Shown: piece after piece, positions 34,088 to 42,127 of the stretch
How the letters are laid out: every line of letters starts with the position of its first letter
How positions within the stretch are numbered: position 1 is the first letter of the stretch
Origin: Brevundimonas intermedia
GTDB taxonomy: Bacteria; Pseudomonadota; Alphaproteobacteria; Caulobacterales; Caulobacteraceae
Length of the DNA stretch: 64,000 nt
Direction of reading: 5' to 3'
NCBI RefSeq assembly: GCF_004614235.1
Contig: NZ_SPVH01000002.1
Span: 372,001-436,000, forward strand
The notes under the pieces: model-generated
What the model saw: only the letters and a program-made list of their open reading frames with translations
Told to the model about the DNA's origin: nothing
Databases searched by the model: none
Program-made: the position numbers and the translations under genes

Positions 34088-35394
34088 CAGTCGATCCGCC
34101 CGCCCAGCCCGTTCATCATCTCGACGAAGCCGGGGAAGCTGGTGGCGATCATGCCGGGTTCGTCGACCGAGACCGGCTGTTCGGCGGCCAGGCCCAGGAT
34201 CAGGTGGCTCATGGCGATGCGGTGGTCGTGGGCGGTGTGGACGGTTGCGCCGCCGCGAACCCCTCCACCCGTGACGATGAAGCCCTCCGGCTCCTCCTCG
34301 ACCTGGACGCCGCAGGCGCGCAGGCCCTCGACCATCAGCGAGATCCGGTCGCTTTCCTTGACCCGCATTTCGCCCACGCCGCGCATGACCGTGACGCCGT
34401 CGGCAAAGGCCGCCGTCGCGGCCAGGATCGGATATTCGTCGATCATCGAGGCGGCGCGCGCCTCAGGCACCACCACGCCCTTTAGCGTCGAATGCCGGGC
34501 GGTGATGTCGCCGACATCCTCGCCGCCGGCCTCGCGCCGGTTGGTGATGGTCAGATCGGCGCCCATCTCGATCCAGGTGTCGAACAGGCCGGTGCGCAGG
34601 CTGTTCAGCATCACCCCCTCGACCGTGACCTCCGACCCCGGCACGATCAGCCCCGCAGCCAGGGGGAAGGCCGCCGAGGACGGATCGCCCGGCACGGCGA
34701 CGAAGGTCCCGGTTAGCGGCTGACCGCCTTTCAGCGTGACCTTCCAGCCCTCGCCCATCTCCTCCACGCCGACCTCGGCGCCGAAGGCGCGCAGCATCCG
34801 CTCGGTGTGATCCCGGCTCTTTTCCGGCTCGACCACCGAGGTGACGCCCTCGGCGTTCAGCCCGGCCAGCAGGATGGCCGACTTCACCTGGGCCGAGGCC
34901 ACCGTCTGCACATAGTCGATGGCCTTCAGCGTCCCGCCTGTCAGGGCCACCGGCAAACGATCCTCGGCCGCCTGCCAATCGAACGCCGCGCCCATGTCGG
35001 CCAGCGGTCCGGTCACACGCTTCATCGGCCGCTTTCTCAGAGATCCGTCGCCGTCGAAGGTCGCCGTCAGCGGATAGCCGGCCGCCGCCCCCATCAGTAG
35101 GCGAACCCCGGTCCCGGCGTTGCCGCAGTCGATCACCGACACTGGCGTCGTGAAGCCGCCCGCGCCCTCGATCCGCCACTTGCCGTCGCCCGTCCGCTCG
35201 ACCTTGGCGCCGAAGGCTTCGACAGCGCGCGCGGTGGCCAGAACGTCGTCGCCTTCCAGCAGGCCCTCGACCTCGGTCACGCCCGACGCCATTCCGCCCA
35301 GGATCATCGACCGGTGCGACATGGATTTATCGCCGGGCGCGCGGACCTTTCCGGTCAGGACGGACGAACGATGTGCGGTCAGTTGGGAAGGCAT
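34087..35394 (-). CDS. aroA: 3-phosphoshikimate 1-carboxyvinyltransferase (EPSP synthase), class II-like
   Basis: 435 residues. Catalyses the sixth step of the shikimate pathway: shikimate-3-phosphate plus PEP gives EPSP. Motifs: [67 protein letters not shown]. The overall sequence resembles the class II enzymes typified by the Agrobacterium CP4 protein. The residue equivalent to CP4 Ala100 is here Gly94 (in GNAGTGVRL). Start ATG at 35394 from the family N-terminus. Divergent from the FYDLN gene at 35520. Confidence 0.95.
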   Translation of the reverse strand: MPSQLTAHRSSVLTGKVRAPGDKSMSHRSMILGGMASGVTEVEGLLEGDDVLATARAVEAFGAKVERTGDGKWRIEGAGGFTTPVSVIDCGNAGTGVRLLMGAAAGYPLTATFDGDGSLRKRPMKRVTGPLADMGAAFDWQAAEDRLPVALTGGTLKAIDYVQTVASAQVKSAILLAGLNAEGVTSVVEPEKSRDHTERMLRAFGAEVGVEEMGEGWKVTLKGGQPLTGTFVAVPGDPSSAAFPLAAGLIVPGSEVTVEGVMLNSLRTGLFDTWIEMGADLTITNRREAGGEDVGDITARHSTLKGVVVPEARAASMIDEYPILAATAAFADGVTVMRGVGEMRVKESDRISLMVEGLRACGVQVEEEPEGFIVTGGGVRGGATVHTAHDHRIAMSHLILGLAAEQPVSVDEPGMIATSFPGFVEMMNGLGGRID

Positions 35395-35519
35395 ATTCAC
35401 CCGCTTCAGGCTGTATTGTCGAAACGGCCGCGCGGGCGGCGCGAAAGATGGCTTTTGACAGCGGGTCCAAGGGGTGGCAAGGGACCGCCCCGAATTCAAC
35501 CCGTTGAAAGTGTCCTCAC

Positions 35520-35975
35520 GTGGCCAATCCAGAACTGGGCGCCAAGCAGGTCTGCCCCAACTGCCAGGCGAAATTCTACGACCTGAACCGTAGACCCGCC
35601 CACTGCCCCAAATGCGCGACGGAATTCGATCCGGAAGAAGCGCTGAAGCTGCGCAGCCGCCGCGCTCGCCCCGGCTATCCAGCCGACGACGAGGCTGAAG
35701 ACCAGGTCAAGGACAAGAAGGTCGACGGCGACGAGGACGAGGAAGAAGACGTCAAGACGCCCGAGATCGACGAGGAAGGCCACGAGCCCATCCTGACGCC
35801 GGACGACGAGGACGAGGACGTTCCCGCCGATGCTTCGGAAGAAGCCGGCATGGGCGCGACCGACGGCGACGACGATCTGGCCGACGACGATGACGATTCC
35901 GTGCCGTTCATCGAAGACGACGACGATGACTCGATCGACGACGAGATCGCCAAGCCCTCGCGCGACGACGACTAA
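35520..35975 (+). CDS. FYDLN-acid protein (TIGR02300 family)
   Basis: 151 residues. The N-terminal 45 residues form a small zinc-ribbon (CPNC and CPKC pairs) with the family-naming motif FYDLNRRP; the remaining 100 residues are almost wholly Asp and Glu with some Lys. Function unknown, but the gene is conserved divergent from aroA in Alphaproteobacteria, as here. The start is GTG at 35520. The acidic tail suggests a nucleic-acid mimic or a metal-binding or chaperone-like role, which is speculation. Confidence 0.92.
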   Translation: MANPELGAKQVCPNCQAKFYDLNRRPAHCPKCATEFDPEEALKLRSRRARPGYPADDEAEDQVKDKKVDGDEDEEEDVKTPEIDEEGHEPILTPDDEDEDVPADASEEAGMGATDGDDDLADDDDDSVPFIEDDDDDSIDDEIAKPSRDDD

Positions 35976-35981
35976 ACTTCT

Positions 35982-36051
35982 TGGGCCTATCGCGCGTCGC
36001 GCGACTTGAGGGCTTGTTTGGTGGGCCTATCGCGCGTCGCGCTACTTGAGG
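35982..36051. repeat. two 30-bp direct repeats behind the FYDLN gene
   Basis: Copies at 35982-36011 and 36022-36051, period 40, read TGGGCCTATCGCGCGTCGCG-C-nACTTGAGG. Each holds the palindrome GCGCG-T-CGCGC followed by CTTGAG. They lie in a 332-base stretch without protein-coding genes (35976-36307) that otherwise only leads to tRNA-Ala. Confidence 0.75.
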
Positions 36052-36307
36052 CCCGGCTTCCCCTGGGCTTCTTGCGATCAGGCTCAGATTCTTGTTGCAC
36101 CCGCCGCATTTCCCGTTAGGGAAGCGCGGCGGGACAGCAGCCTTTTCCAGCTACTTCGGTTTGAAAAATCTGCGCATTTTCACCTCCGGGAACGCGGTGA
36201 AAATAAATCTCGAAACGGGCTTGATCGTAGAAAAGCCCTGACATAGTTTCCGCCGCCTCGCCGGGGGCCATCGCAAGATGAACCGGGCGATCCAGACCGA
36301 CAGGTCC

Positions 36308-36383
<76 letters not shown>

Positions 36384-36389
36384 TCGTCA

Positions 36390-36417
36390 CCTCCAAACAC
36401 CGCAAGGTGTTTGGAGG
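36390..36417. terminator. hairpin after tRNA-Ala
   Basis: Perfect 12-bp inverted repeat CCTCCAAACACC / GGTGTTTGGAGG with loop GCAA, six bases after the tRNA CCA. There is no U-tract; it could stop transcription or serve as a processing signal. Confidence 0.6.
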
Positions 36418-36549
36418 GACGGCCACCTTCCCACACATTATTGATGCAGCGCAGACGCTATTCAGCGCGCGACGAATGCGCTCGCGATTCGTCCGATGGC
36501 AGACGCGGCAGGCGGCTCGATCCGAGCCTCCCGCCGCGATCATCGCCGA

Positions 36550-36873
36550 TCAGTTCTCGACTTCGGTCGACCCTTGCCGGAACTCTTCGGCGGGCACGAA
36601 AGCCGAGCCTTCTTCGTCCAGCACCCACACGCCGATCAGGGCGGGGTGGTCCGGGGTGACGTCCTCGTCCAGCAGGTCGCCTTCATAGACGCCGACATTG
36701 CTGTAATCGAAATCCAGCAGCAGCTGAGCGGCCATGTCGATCATCTCGTCGGCCATGCGGCGCGCATAGCCGACGGCCTCGCTGGCGTCGGAAAAGTCGT
36801 CCGTCAGCGTGTTGACCTCTGCGGCCTCGCTGCCCTGGACGGCGCTGGTGGTGACGATGGTGAATGCGGACAT
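36550..36873 (-). CDS. small acidic hypothetical protein
   Basis: 107 residues, strongly acidic (many Asp and Glu), begins MSAFTIVTTSAVQGSEAAEV; no Cys, signal peptide or membrane segment. No family recognised. I use the ATG at 36873 instead of the upstream GTG because AGAAAGAA lies just before it. Convergent with nothing; lies between tRNA-Ala and rsgA. Confidence 0.65.
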   Translation of the reverse strand: MSAFTIVTTSAVQGSEAAEVNTLTDDFSDASEAVGYARRMADEMIDMAAQLLLDFDYSNVGVYEGDLLDEDVTPDHPALIGVWVLDEEGSAFVPAEEFRQGSTEVEN

Positions 36874-36980
36874 GATGTTCTTTCTTGAGTCTAAGTCGCT
36901 CACCTAGCCTGTTTGACGGCGCGACAGGCCTAAATTCTTAGAGGTCGAACAGGTCGAAAAAGCGAACGGGAAAGCCCTGA

Positions 36981-38054
36981 TCAATCCGCGCCGCCCCGGT
37001 CGTTGCGCTTCGTGGCGCGATAGACCTTCTGAAGCCCGCCCAGCCGGCGTCGTTCGGCGGCCTTGGCGACCCGCTCCGCCTTGTCCCCCGCCTCCGACAG
37101 TTCCAGCGTCAGCTTCTGGAAGTGCGTCCACCGCGAGGCCTCCAGCGTCCCGTCCGCCAGGCCCGCCTGCACGGCGCAGCCCGGCTCGTTCGTATGGCTG
37201 CAGTTGGTGAAGCGGCACGCCTGCATCAGGCGCTCGATGTCGTCGAACACCGCCCCCACGCCCTCTTCGGCGTCGATCAGGCCCACTTCGCGAATCCCTG
37301 GCGTGTCGATGATCAGCCCCCCGCCCGGCAGGGGGATCAGTTGACGGTGGCTGGTGGTGTGACGCCCCTGGTCGTCGGACGCGCGGATCGCCCGGGTCGC
37401 CATCCGGTCTTCGTTCAGGAAGGCGTTGACCAGGGTGGATTTGCCGACGCCGGACGAGCCAATCAGCACGCAGGTCTCGCCCGGCTTCACCTGAAGGCGC
37501 AACGCCTCCAGACCGACGCCTTCGCGGGCCGAGACCATCAGGACCGGACACCCCGTCTCCAGCGCGGCGACCTGAGCGGCCTCGGCTTGCGGATCGGCGC
37601 TGAGATCCGACTTCGTCAGAACGAGCACAGGCCGCGCCCCGCTCTCCCACGCGGCGGCCAGAAACCGCTGTATCCGGCGCGGGTTCAGATCCGCATTCAT
37701 CGAGGTGACGACGAAGGCTACGTCGATATTGGCGGCCAGGATCTGCACTCGCCGCACGCTGTCGGCCGCCCTGCGCACGAAGGCCGTGCGGCGGGGCAGG
37801 ACGGCATGGATGGTGGCGGTGCGGTCCTGCAGGTTCAGCGACAGCGCGACCCAGTCGCCGACAGCGGGATGGCCGACCTCCTGGGCCTCGTGACGCAGGC
37901 GGCCGGACGCCTTGGCCTGCAGTTCGCCCTCGTCCGTGGCGACCACATAGCCGTTGCGGTGCTGGAGAACGACACGGCCAGGCGCTTGACCGGCCTGGGC
38001 CTGAGCCTCAAACGCCGTGGCCCAGGCGTCGGACCATCCATACTGTTCGATCAA
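36981..38054 (-). CDS. rsgA: ribosome small-subunit-dependent GTPase A
   Basis: About 357 residues. Circularly permuted GTPase: the G4 motif TKSD precedes the P-loop GSSGVGKSTLVN, and G3 is DTPG. An OB domain lies at the N-terminus and a C-terminal zinc finger reads CRFTNCSHTNEPGC. Releases late 30S assembly factors. The start is unsettled: a TTG at 38054 gives the family N-terminus (IEQYGWSDAW) with AGGGA ten bases upstream, while the frame is open to a TTG at 38180. Confidence 0.93.
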   Translation of the reverse strand: MIEQYGWSDAWATAFEAQAQAGQAPGRVVLQHRNGYVVATDEGELQAKASGRLRHEAQEVGHPAVGDWVALSLNLQDRTATIHAVLPRRTAFVRRAADSVRRVQILAANIDVAFVVTSMNADLNPRRIQRFLAAAWESGARPVLVLTKSDLSADPQAEAAQVAALETGCPVLMVSAREGVGLEALRLQVKPGETCVLIGSSGVGKSTLVNAFLNEDRMATRAIRASDDQGRHTTSHRQLIPLPGGGLIIDTPGIREVGLIDAEEGVGAVFDDIERLMQACRFTNCSHTNEPGCAVQAGLADGTLEASRWTHFQKLTLELSEAGDKAERVAKAAERRRLGGLQKVYRATKRNDRGGAD

Positions 38055-38244
38055 GTCAACGGCATCCCTGTCGCCTGCAATCCTCAGCCGGTGCGCTGAG
38101 CCGGTCTTGCGGCGCGATAATGCACCCAATGCCCGTCCCTGCCGCCTGTAAAATGCAAACGACGGACCGTCCAACCGCAACGGGAACGGAATCCTGTCCG
38201 ACGGGCTCCTGTCCTGTTGTTATTTTCAACGAGGAGAGACGGCG

Positions 38245-38496
38245 ATGAGTGAGATCAAGGAAGGCATGGAGGTCATCGGGGCCGACGGCGTTCACGTCGG
38301 CGTCGTGGACCGGGTCGAGAGCGACCGGATCAAGCTGACCCGCCGCGAGAACACCGGCGCCCACGCAGACCACCACCACTATATCGAGAACGGCTTCGTC
38401 GCCGGCGTCGAGGGCGACAAGGTGCGCCTGTCGGCCAACGCCGACGTCGCAGTCACCCTAGAGGAAGAAGAGTGCGGCCGGCCCGTCGATCTCTGA
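38245..38496 (+). CDS. DUF2171 protein
   Basis: 83 residues beginning SEIKEGMEVIGADGVHVGVVDRVE, with a His cluster (HADHHHYIENGFV). Matches the pattern of DUF2171 proteins, small beta-barrel, PRC-like proteins of unknown role that are often stress-induced in Alphaproteobacteria. GAGGAGAG lies before the ATG. Confidence 0.85.
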   Translation: MSEIKEGMEVIGADGVHVGVVDRVESDRIKLTRRENTGAHADHHHYIENGFVAGVEGDKVRLSANADVAVTLEEEECGRPVDL

Positions 38497-38515
38497 TCCA
38501 GACGGCGGCGACGCC

Positions 38516-39187
38516 TTACAACAACGTCGCCGCCAGATTGACCGTCAGCGCCAAGATGACGGCGTTGAAGAACCAGGCCACCAGGCTATGCAGGGTCGCC
38601 AGGCCGCGCAGCTTGCGACTGGAAATCTGGATGTCGGCCGTCTGGTTCGCCACGCCGATGATCAGGCTGAAATGCAGGAAATCCCAGTAGTCGGGGTCGT
38701 CCTCGCCGGGGAAAATCAGGCCGCCCTGATCGCCCTTGCCGTGATCGCGCGGGGCGTAGAAGCCGTGGGCGTAGTGCAGGGCGAAGATGATGTGCACATA
38801 CAGCCACGACAGGCCCACCGTGCAGACCGAGAACACCGCCTGCCCCACCGTCGGCTTTCCACCGCTCGCCACCATGGCCAGAATCAGCACCACTACACTG
38901 GCGACGGCCGCCGCCATGCTGAGCGGCAAGACCAGAGCCCCCGCCTGATCCAGCTCGGCCGCGCGGCGTCGGATCGCGTCCTGAGAGCGTGCCCGAAAGA
39001 TGTGGTAGAAGGTGACGATCAGAAAGGCCGCGACGCCCGCGTCCCAGCCCGCCGCCAGCCTGAGCGGCCAGCCGAAGCCAGACGGCGTCAGCGCGGCCAC
39101 CGTCACCAGCACCAGCAGCCCCAGCCACAGGGAGAAATGCAGACGGAAAAGGCGCGCGACAGATCCCATGGCTTCGAGATCGCCCAT
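38516..39187 (-). CDS. DUF1345 integral membrane protein
   Basis: About 223 residues with five or six transmembrane helices and the DUF1345 signature YAHGFYAPRD...DYWDFLHFSLIIGVANQTADIQI. Role unknown. Two in-frame ATGs, 39187 and 39169, are both possible and neither has a strong ribosome-binding site. The long upstream reading frame is antisense to the exonuclease gene. Confidence 0.85.
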   Translation of the reverse strand: MGDLEAMGSVARLFRLHFSLWLGLLVLVTVAALTPSGFGWPLRLAAGWDAGVAAFLIVTFYHIFRARSQDAIRRRAAELDQAGALVLPLSMAAAVASVVVLILAMVASGGKPTVGQAVFSVCTVGLSWLYVHIIFALHYAHGFYAPRDHGKGDQGGLIFPGEDDPDYWDFLHFSLIIGVANQTADIQISSRKLRGLATLHSLVAWFFNAVILALTVNLAATLL

Positions 39188-39346
39188 TCCACGACCCAGG
39201 TCCAGCGAACGCGCATCAGACGCGCTACAAACCCTTCTGCTCAGCGATGATTTGTTCAGAGGTCGCGCAAAGGGACCAAATCCCAGACGGGACGCGTTAT
39301 CCGGCTTCAGCCGCCATTCGCGGCGAGCCCATACACAGAGGACGCC

Positions 39347-40132
39347 CTGACCGACATCGACGCCGCCTCCCATCCCGATGCCGGCCTGCCACCGCGCATT
39401 CGCGTCATCGACCTGGAAACCGCCGGCAATGGCCCTCAGGACGTGTGCGAGATCGGCTGGCAGGATGTGGTGAGGGACGCGTCCGGCGTCTGGCGACTGG
39501 ATCAGGCGCGCGGCGCCCGGTTCGTCGATCCGGGCCGCCCGATTTCGCCGGACACCATGGCCATCCATCACATCCAGGAGGCCTGGGTCCAGGGCGCGGG
39601 CTATTGGAAGACGGTCGCTCCGCCGATCCTTCGTCCTGACGCAGGGGTGATCGCCTTAGCCGCCCATCGCGCAAGCTTTGAGCAGCGATACTGCACTCAG
39701 ACCCTGTCTGGGGGCGCAGACTGGATCTGCACCTGGAAATGCGCGCTGCGGCTTTGGCCTGCCCTGCCTCGGTTCTCCAACCAGATGCTGCGCTATCTGC
39801 GCCGTCCCGAGGGCTTGGTCCACGAGCTGGGCCTGCCTGCGCACCGTGCTCTGCCCGACGCCTATGTCACCGCGCATCACCTGCGCGACATGCTGAACCT
39901 GACGACGGTCGATCAGTTGTTGGCGTGGAGCCGAGAGCCGGGGCTTCTGCCCCGCGTTCCCGCCGGCCCTGAACGCGGCAAGGCATGGAGCGCGCTGGAC
40001 GTGGACCGGCTTCAGACGCTGATGTCAGGCCGCGACCTCGACATCGCCTTCACCGCCGCGACCGAATTGCGTCGGCGCGGCGTGCTGGCGGACAAGATCA
40101 CGAGGAAGCCTGACCAGGGCCAACTGCTCTAG
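39347..40132 (+). CDS. DnaQ-family 3'-5' exonuclease with probable CTG start
   Basis: About 261 residues. DEDDh-type exonuclease: Exo I motif VIDLETAG (Asp22, Glu24), Exo II AHRASFEQRY and Exo III HRALPDAYVTA. A C-terminal segment (RGKAWSALDVDRLQTLM) resembles that of ExoX-like enzymes. The frame has no ATG, GTG or TTG before the Exo I motif; the first usual start (GTG, 39443) would remove it. A CTG at 39347 with AGAGG five bases upstream, followed by TDIDAAS, is the best candidate. Frame is open upstream to a stop at 39248-39250. Confidence 0.75.
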   Translation: MTDIDAASHPDAGLPPRIRVIDLETAGNGPQDVCEIGWQDVVRDASGVWRLDQARGARFVDPGRPISPDTMAIHHIQEAWVQGAGYWKTVAPPILRPDAGVIALAAHRASFEQRYCTQTLSGGADWICTWKCALRLWPALPRFSNQMLRYLRRPEGLVHELGLPAHRALPDAYVTAHHLRDMLNLTTVDQLLAWSREPGLLPRVPAGPERGKAWSALDVDRLQTLMSGRDLDIAFTAATELRRRGVLADKITRKPDQGQLL

Positions 40133-40514
40133 CGACAAGGCGCAAGTCTGCGCTGGGCGCTGGCTACGGCTGACCGCAGGCCTGCGACGGCTCATCCGCA
40201 GCGGTACGCGGGCGATCTGTTCCACTCGTCTTGGCAGGTGCGCTTGCAGACGCTTCGGGCCAATGAGCCTCATACCAACGTATGATCGAAAGCCCATCTG
40301 CCCATGGGTAAGAAAACGATCCGTCGAACGCCATGTCGCGAGCGCTCGTTGGATACAAGCGAAGCCAGACAGTCGCCCCTCGAAACGGATTTACGGACTG
40401 CCCGGCGGAGCACGCCCATACCCCTAACGTGCCGCCCTCATCATACCGCGGTAGGGTCAACCGGCAGCGTTTGACGCGAAGACTTCGCTGACGATGGGTG
40501 CTAAGAGCCCCCTA
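40133..40514. other. gap of about 380 bases with lower coding signal
   Basis: No convincing plus-strand gene. The stretch is less GC-rich than its surroundings. It contains a minus-strand open frame listed separately, and the end may include the promoter of the czc-like operon that starts at 40515. No clear hairpin terminator follows the exonuclease gene. Confidence 0.4.
40164..40460 (-). CDS. doubtful small hypothetical protein
   Basis: 98-residue frame starting with TTG at 40460 and no ribosome-binding site. Some stretches look protein-like (FRGATVWLRLYP, DGLSIIRWYEAHWPE), but codons such as TTA and GTA are unlike the rest of the window. It may be a decayed or acquired gene fragment. I cannot name a family. 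Confidence 0.25.
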   Translation of the reverse strand: MTLPRYDEGGTLGVWACSAGQSVNPFRGATVWLRLYPTSARDMAFDGSFSYPWADGLSIIRWYEAHWPEASASAPAKTSGTDRPRTAADEPSQACGQP

Positions 40515-40856
40515 ATGCCCAAGCATCTGCGGGAAATGGTCCGTCGATTTGGTTTCGTCAGCACCCTGTTGCTGACGCTGGTCTTCGCCATGCCCGCCTT
40601 CGAAACCCATGCCTGCGAGACGGAGGCGCCCACCAGCGTCGAGATCGTGGATGCGGGGGTCGGCGAGGATACCCAGTGCCCTGACTGCGGCCCGGCCTGC
40701 GTCAACGGCTGTTGCCATGCGCCGCATTCGGCCGTGTCCAACGACATGGCGACGCCGCGTTTCGTCGCGGTTTTCGGCCAGCCCAGGGCGTGGAGCGACA
40801 GCATCGCCTCGCCGCTCGGGCGGCCTGAAGGTCCCGAGCGGCCTCCCAGGACCTGA
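40515..40856 (+). CDS. small secreted Cys/His-rich protein leading the metal-efflux operon
   Basis: About 113 residues with a signal peptide (GFVSTLLLTLVFAMPAFETHA) and a motif that could bind metal, CPDCGPACVNGCCHAPH. Small Cys/His-rich leader proteins often precede RND-type heavy-metal efflux genes and are thought to help in sensing or buffering. An ATG at 40494 is also in frame. 105 bases upstream of the adaptor gene. Confidence 0.65.
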   Translation: MPKHLREMVRRFGFVSTLLLTLVFAMPAFETHACETEAPTSVEIVDAGVGEDTQCPDCGPACVNGCCHAPHSAVSNDMATPRFVAVFGQPRAWSDSIASPLGRPEGPERPPRT

Positions 40857-40961
40857 TCCTCGGTCGGACCTGGCGTCTGGCCCTTCCTGAGCCCTGCGCG
40901 TGGCGGAGACGCCGCGCGTCCTGAACTCTGGGCCCGGCCGTGCGCCGGGCGAGGATCGATC

Positions 40962-42125
40962 ATGACCTTGAAGAAACACTGGCTGATGACCGGCGCCGCC
41001 GTCGTCATCGCCCTGGGCGTGGGCTTCGGCGCCGCCCGCATTCTGGACCGTCCCCCCACCGAGGCTGGGCAGGCCGAGGCCGAACATGCCGAGGCGGGTC
41101 ACGCCGAAGAGGCTGGCGAAGAGGCCTTCGTCGCACTGACGCCCCAGGCGGCGGCGCGGGCCGGGGTGTCCGTCATCGCCGTCCAGCGTGGCGGCGGGGC
41201 CGAACTGAAGCTGCCGGGTCGCGTCGCCTTTGCGCCCGGCGCGGAAGCCGCCGTCGACGCCCCGCTGGGCGGTTCAGTGGTGCGGGTTCATGTCGGCCTG
41301 GGCGATCGCGTGGCGGCCGGCTCGCCGCTGATCACTGTACGCAGCCCGGACGGCGCCGCTTCCCGCGCCGACGCGGACGCGGCCGGGGCGACGGTCGAGG
41401 CGGCCCGGGCCGCCGAACGTCGCGACCGCACCCTGTTCGAACAGGGCTGGGTTTCGCAAGCGCGGCTGGACGTCACCGCCGCCGAGACGCGCCGCGCCGA
41501 GGCCCAGCATCGCGCCGCCCGCGCCCGCGTCGGCGCCTTCGGCGCGCCCGGCTCGGACGGGCTGACGGTGGTGCGCAGCCCCATCGCCGGCGTCGTCACC
41601 CGCCTGAGCGCCGCACCGGGTCAGGTGTTGCATGAGGAGGCGCTACAGGTCGCCGCCGTCGCCGATCCCGGTCGCGTCGAACTGATGTTCGAGGCCCCAC
41701 CCTCAGCCGCCTCGGTCCTGAAAGTCGGCGACACGCTGGAAAGCACGGTCGCCGGATCGCGGGTCGTGTCGGGCGTCGTCATCGCCATCGCCCCGGCCAA
41801 TGCAAACGGCGTCGTCACCGTTCGCGCGCGGCCGTCCGGTGAGACGCCCCCGGCGGGGTCCGTCGTCTCGGCCCGCGTCTCGGCTGGCGTCGGGACAGGA
41901 ACACCCGTCGTGCCGCTGGACGCGGTGCAGACCATAGAGGGGGCGCCGTCCGTCTTCGTGCAGGAGGGCGGCGGGTTCCGCGCGCGGCCGGTCGTGACCG
42001 GGCGAACCTCCGACGGTCGGATCGAGATCGTGTCGGGTCTGACCGGATCCGAACGCATCGCCGGCGCCGGCGCCTTCCTGCTCAAGGCCGAACTGGCCAA
42101 GGGCGAAGCCGAGCACGGACACTGA
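40962..42125 (+). CDS. RND efflux periplasmic adaptor, CzcB/CusB type
   Basis: 387 residues. N-terminal anchor (TGAAVVIALGVGFGAARI), a His/Glu/Ala-rich linker (EAEHAEAGHAEEAGEEA) that may bind metal, then lipoyl, alpha-hairpin and beta-barrel domains (GGSVVRVHVGLGDRVAAGSPL ... VVRSPIAGVV). Connects the inner-membrane pump to the outer-membrane channel. Ends HGH. Followed two bases later by the pump gene. Confidence 0.9.
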   Translation: MTLKKHWLMTGAAVVIALGVGFGAARILDRPPTEAGQAEAEHAEAGHAEEAGEEAFVALTPQAAARAGVSVIAVQRGGGAELKLPGRVAFAPGAEAAVDAPLGGSVVRVHVGLGDRVAAGSPLITVRSPDGAASRADADAAGATVEAARAAERRDRTLFEQGWVSQARLDVTAAETRRAEAQHRAARARVGAFGAPGSDGLTVVRSPIAGVVTRLSAAPGQVLHEEALQVAAVADPGRVELMFEAPPSAASVLKVGDTLESTVAGSRVVSGVVIAIAPANANGVVTVRARPSGETPPAGSVVSARVSAGVGTGTPVVPLDAVQTIEGAPSVFVQEGGGFRARPVVTGRTSDGRIEIVSGLTGSERIAGAGAFLLKAELAKGEAEHGH

Positions 42126-42127
42126 TC

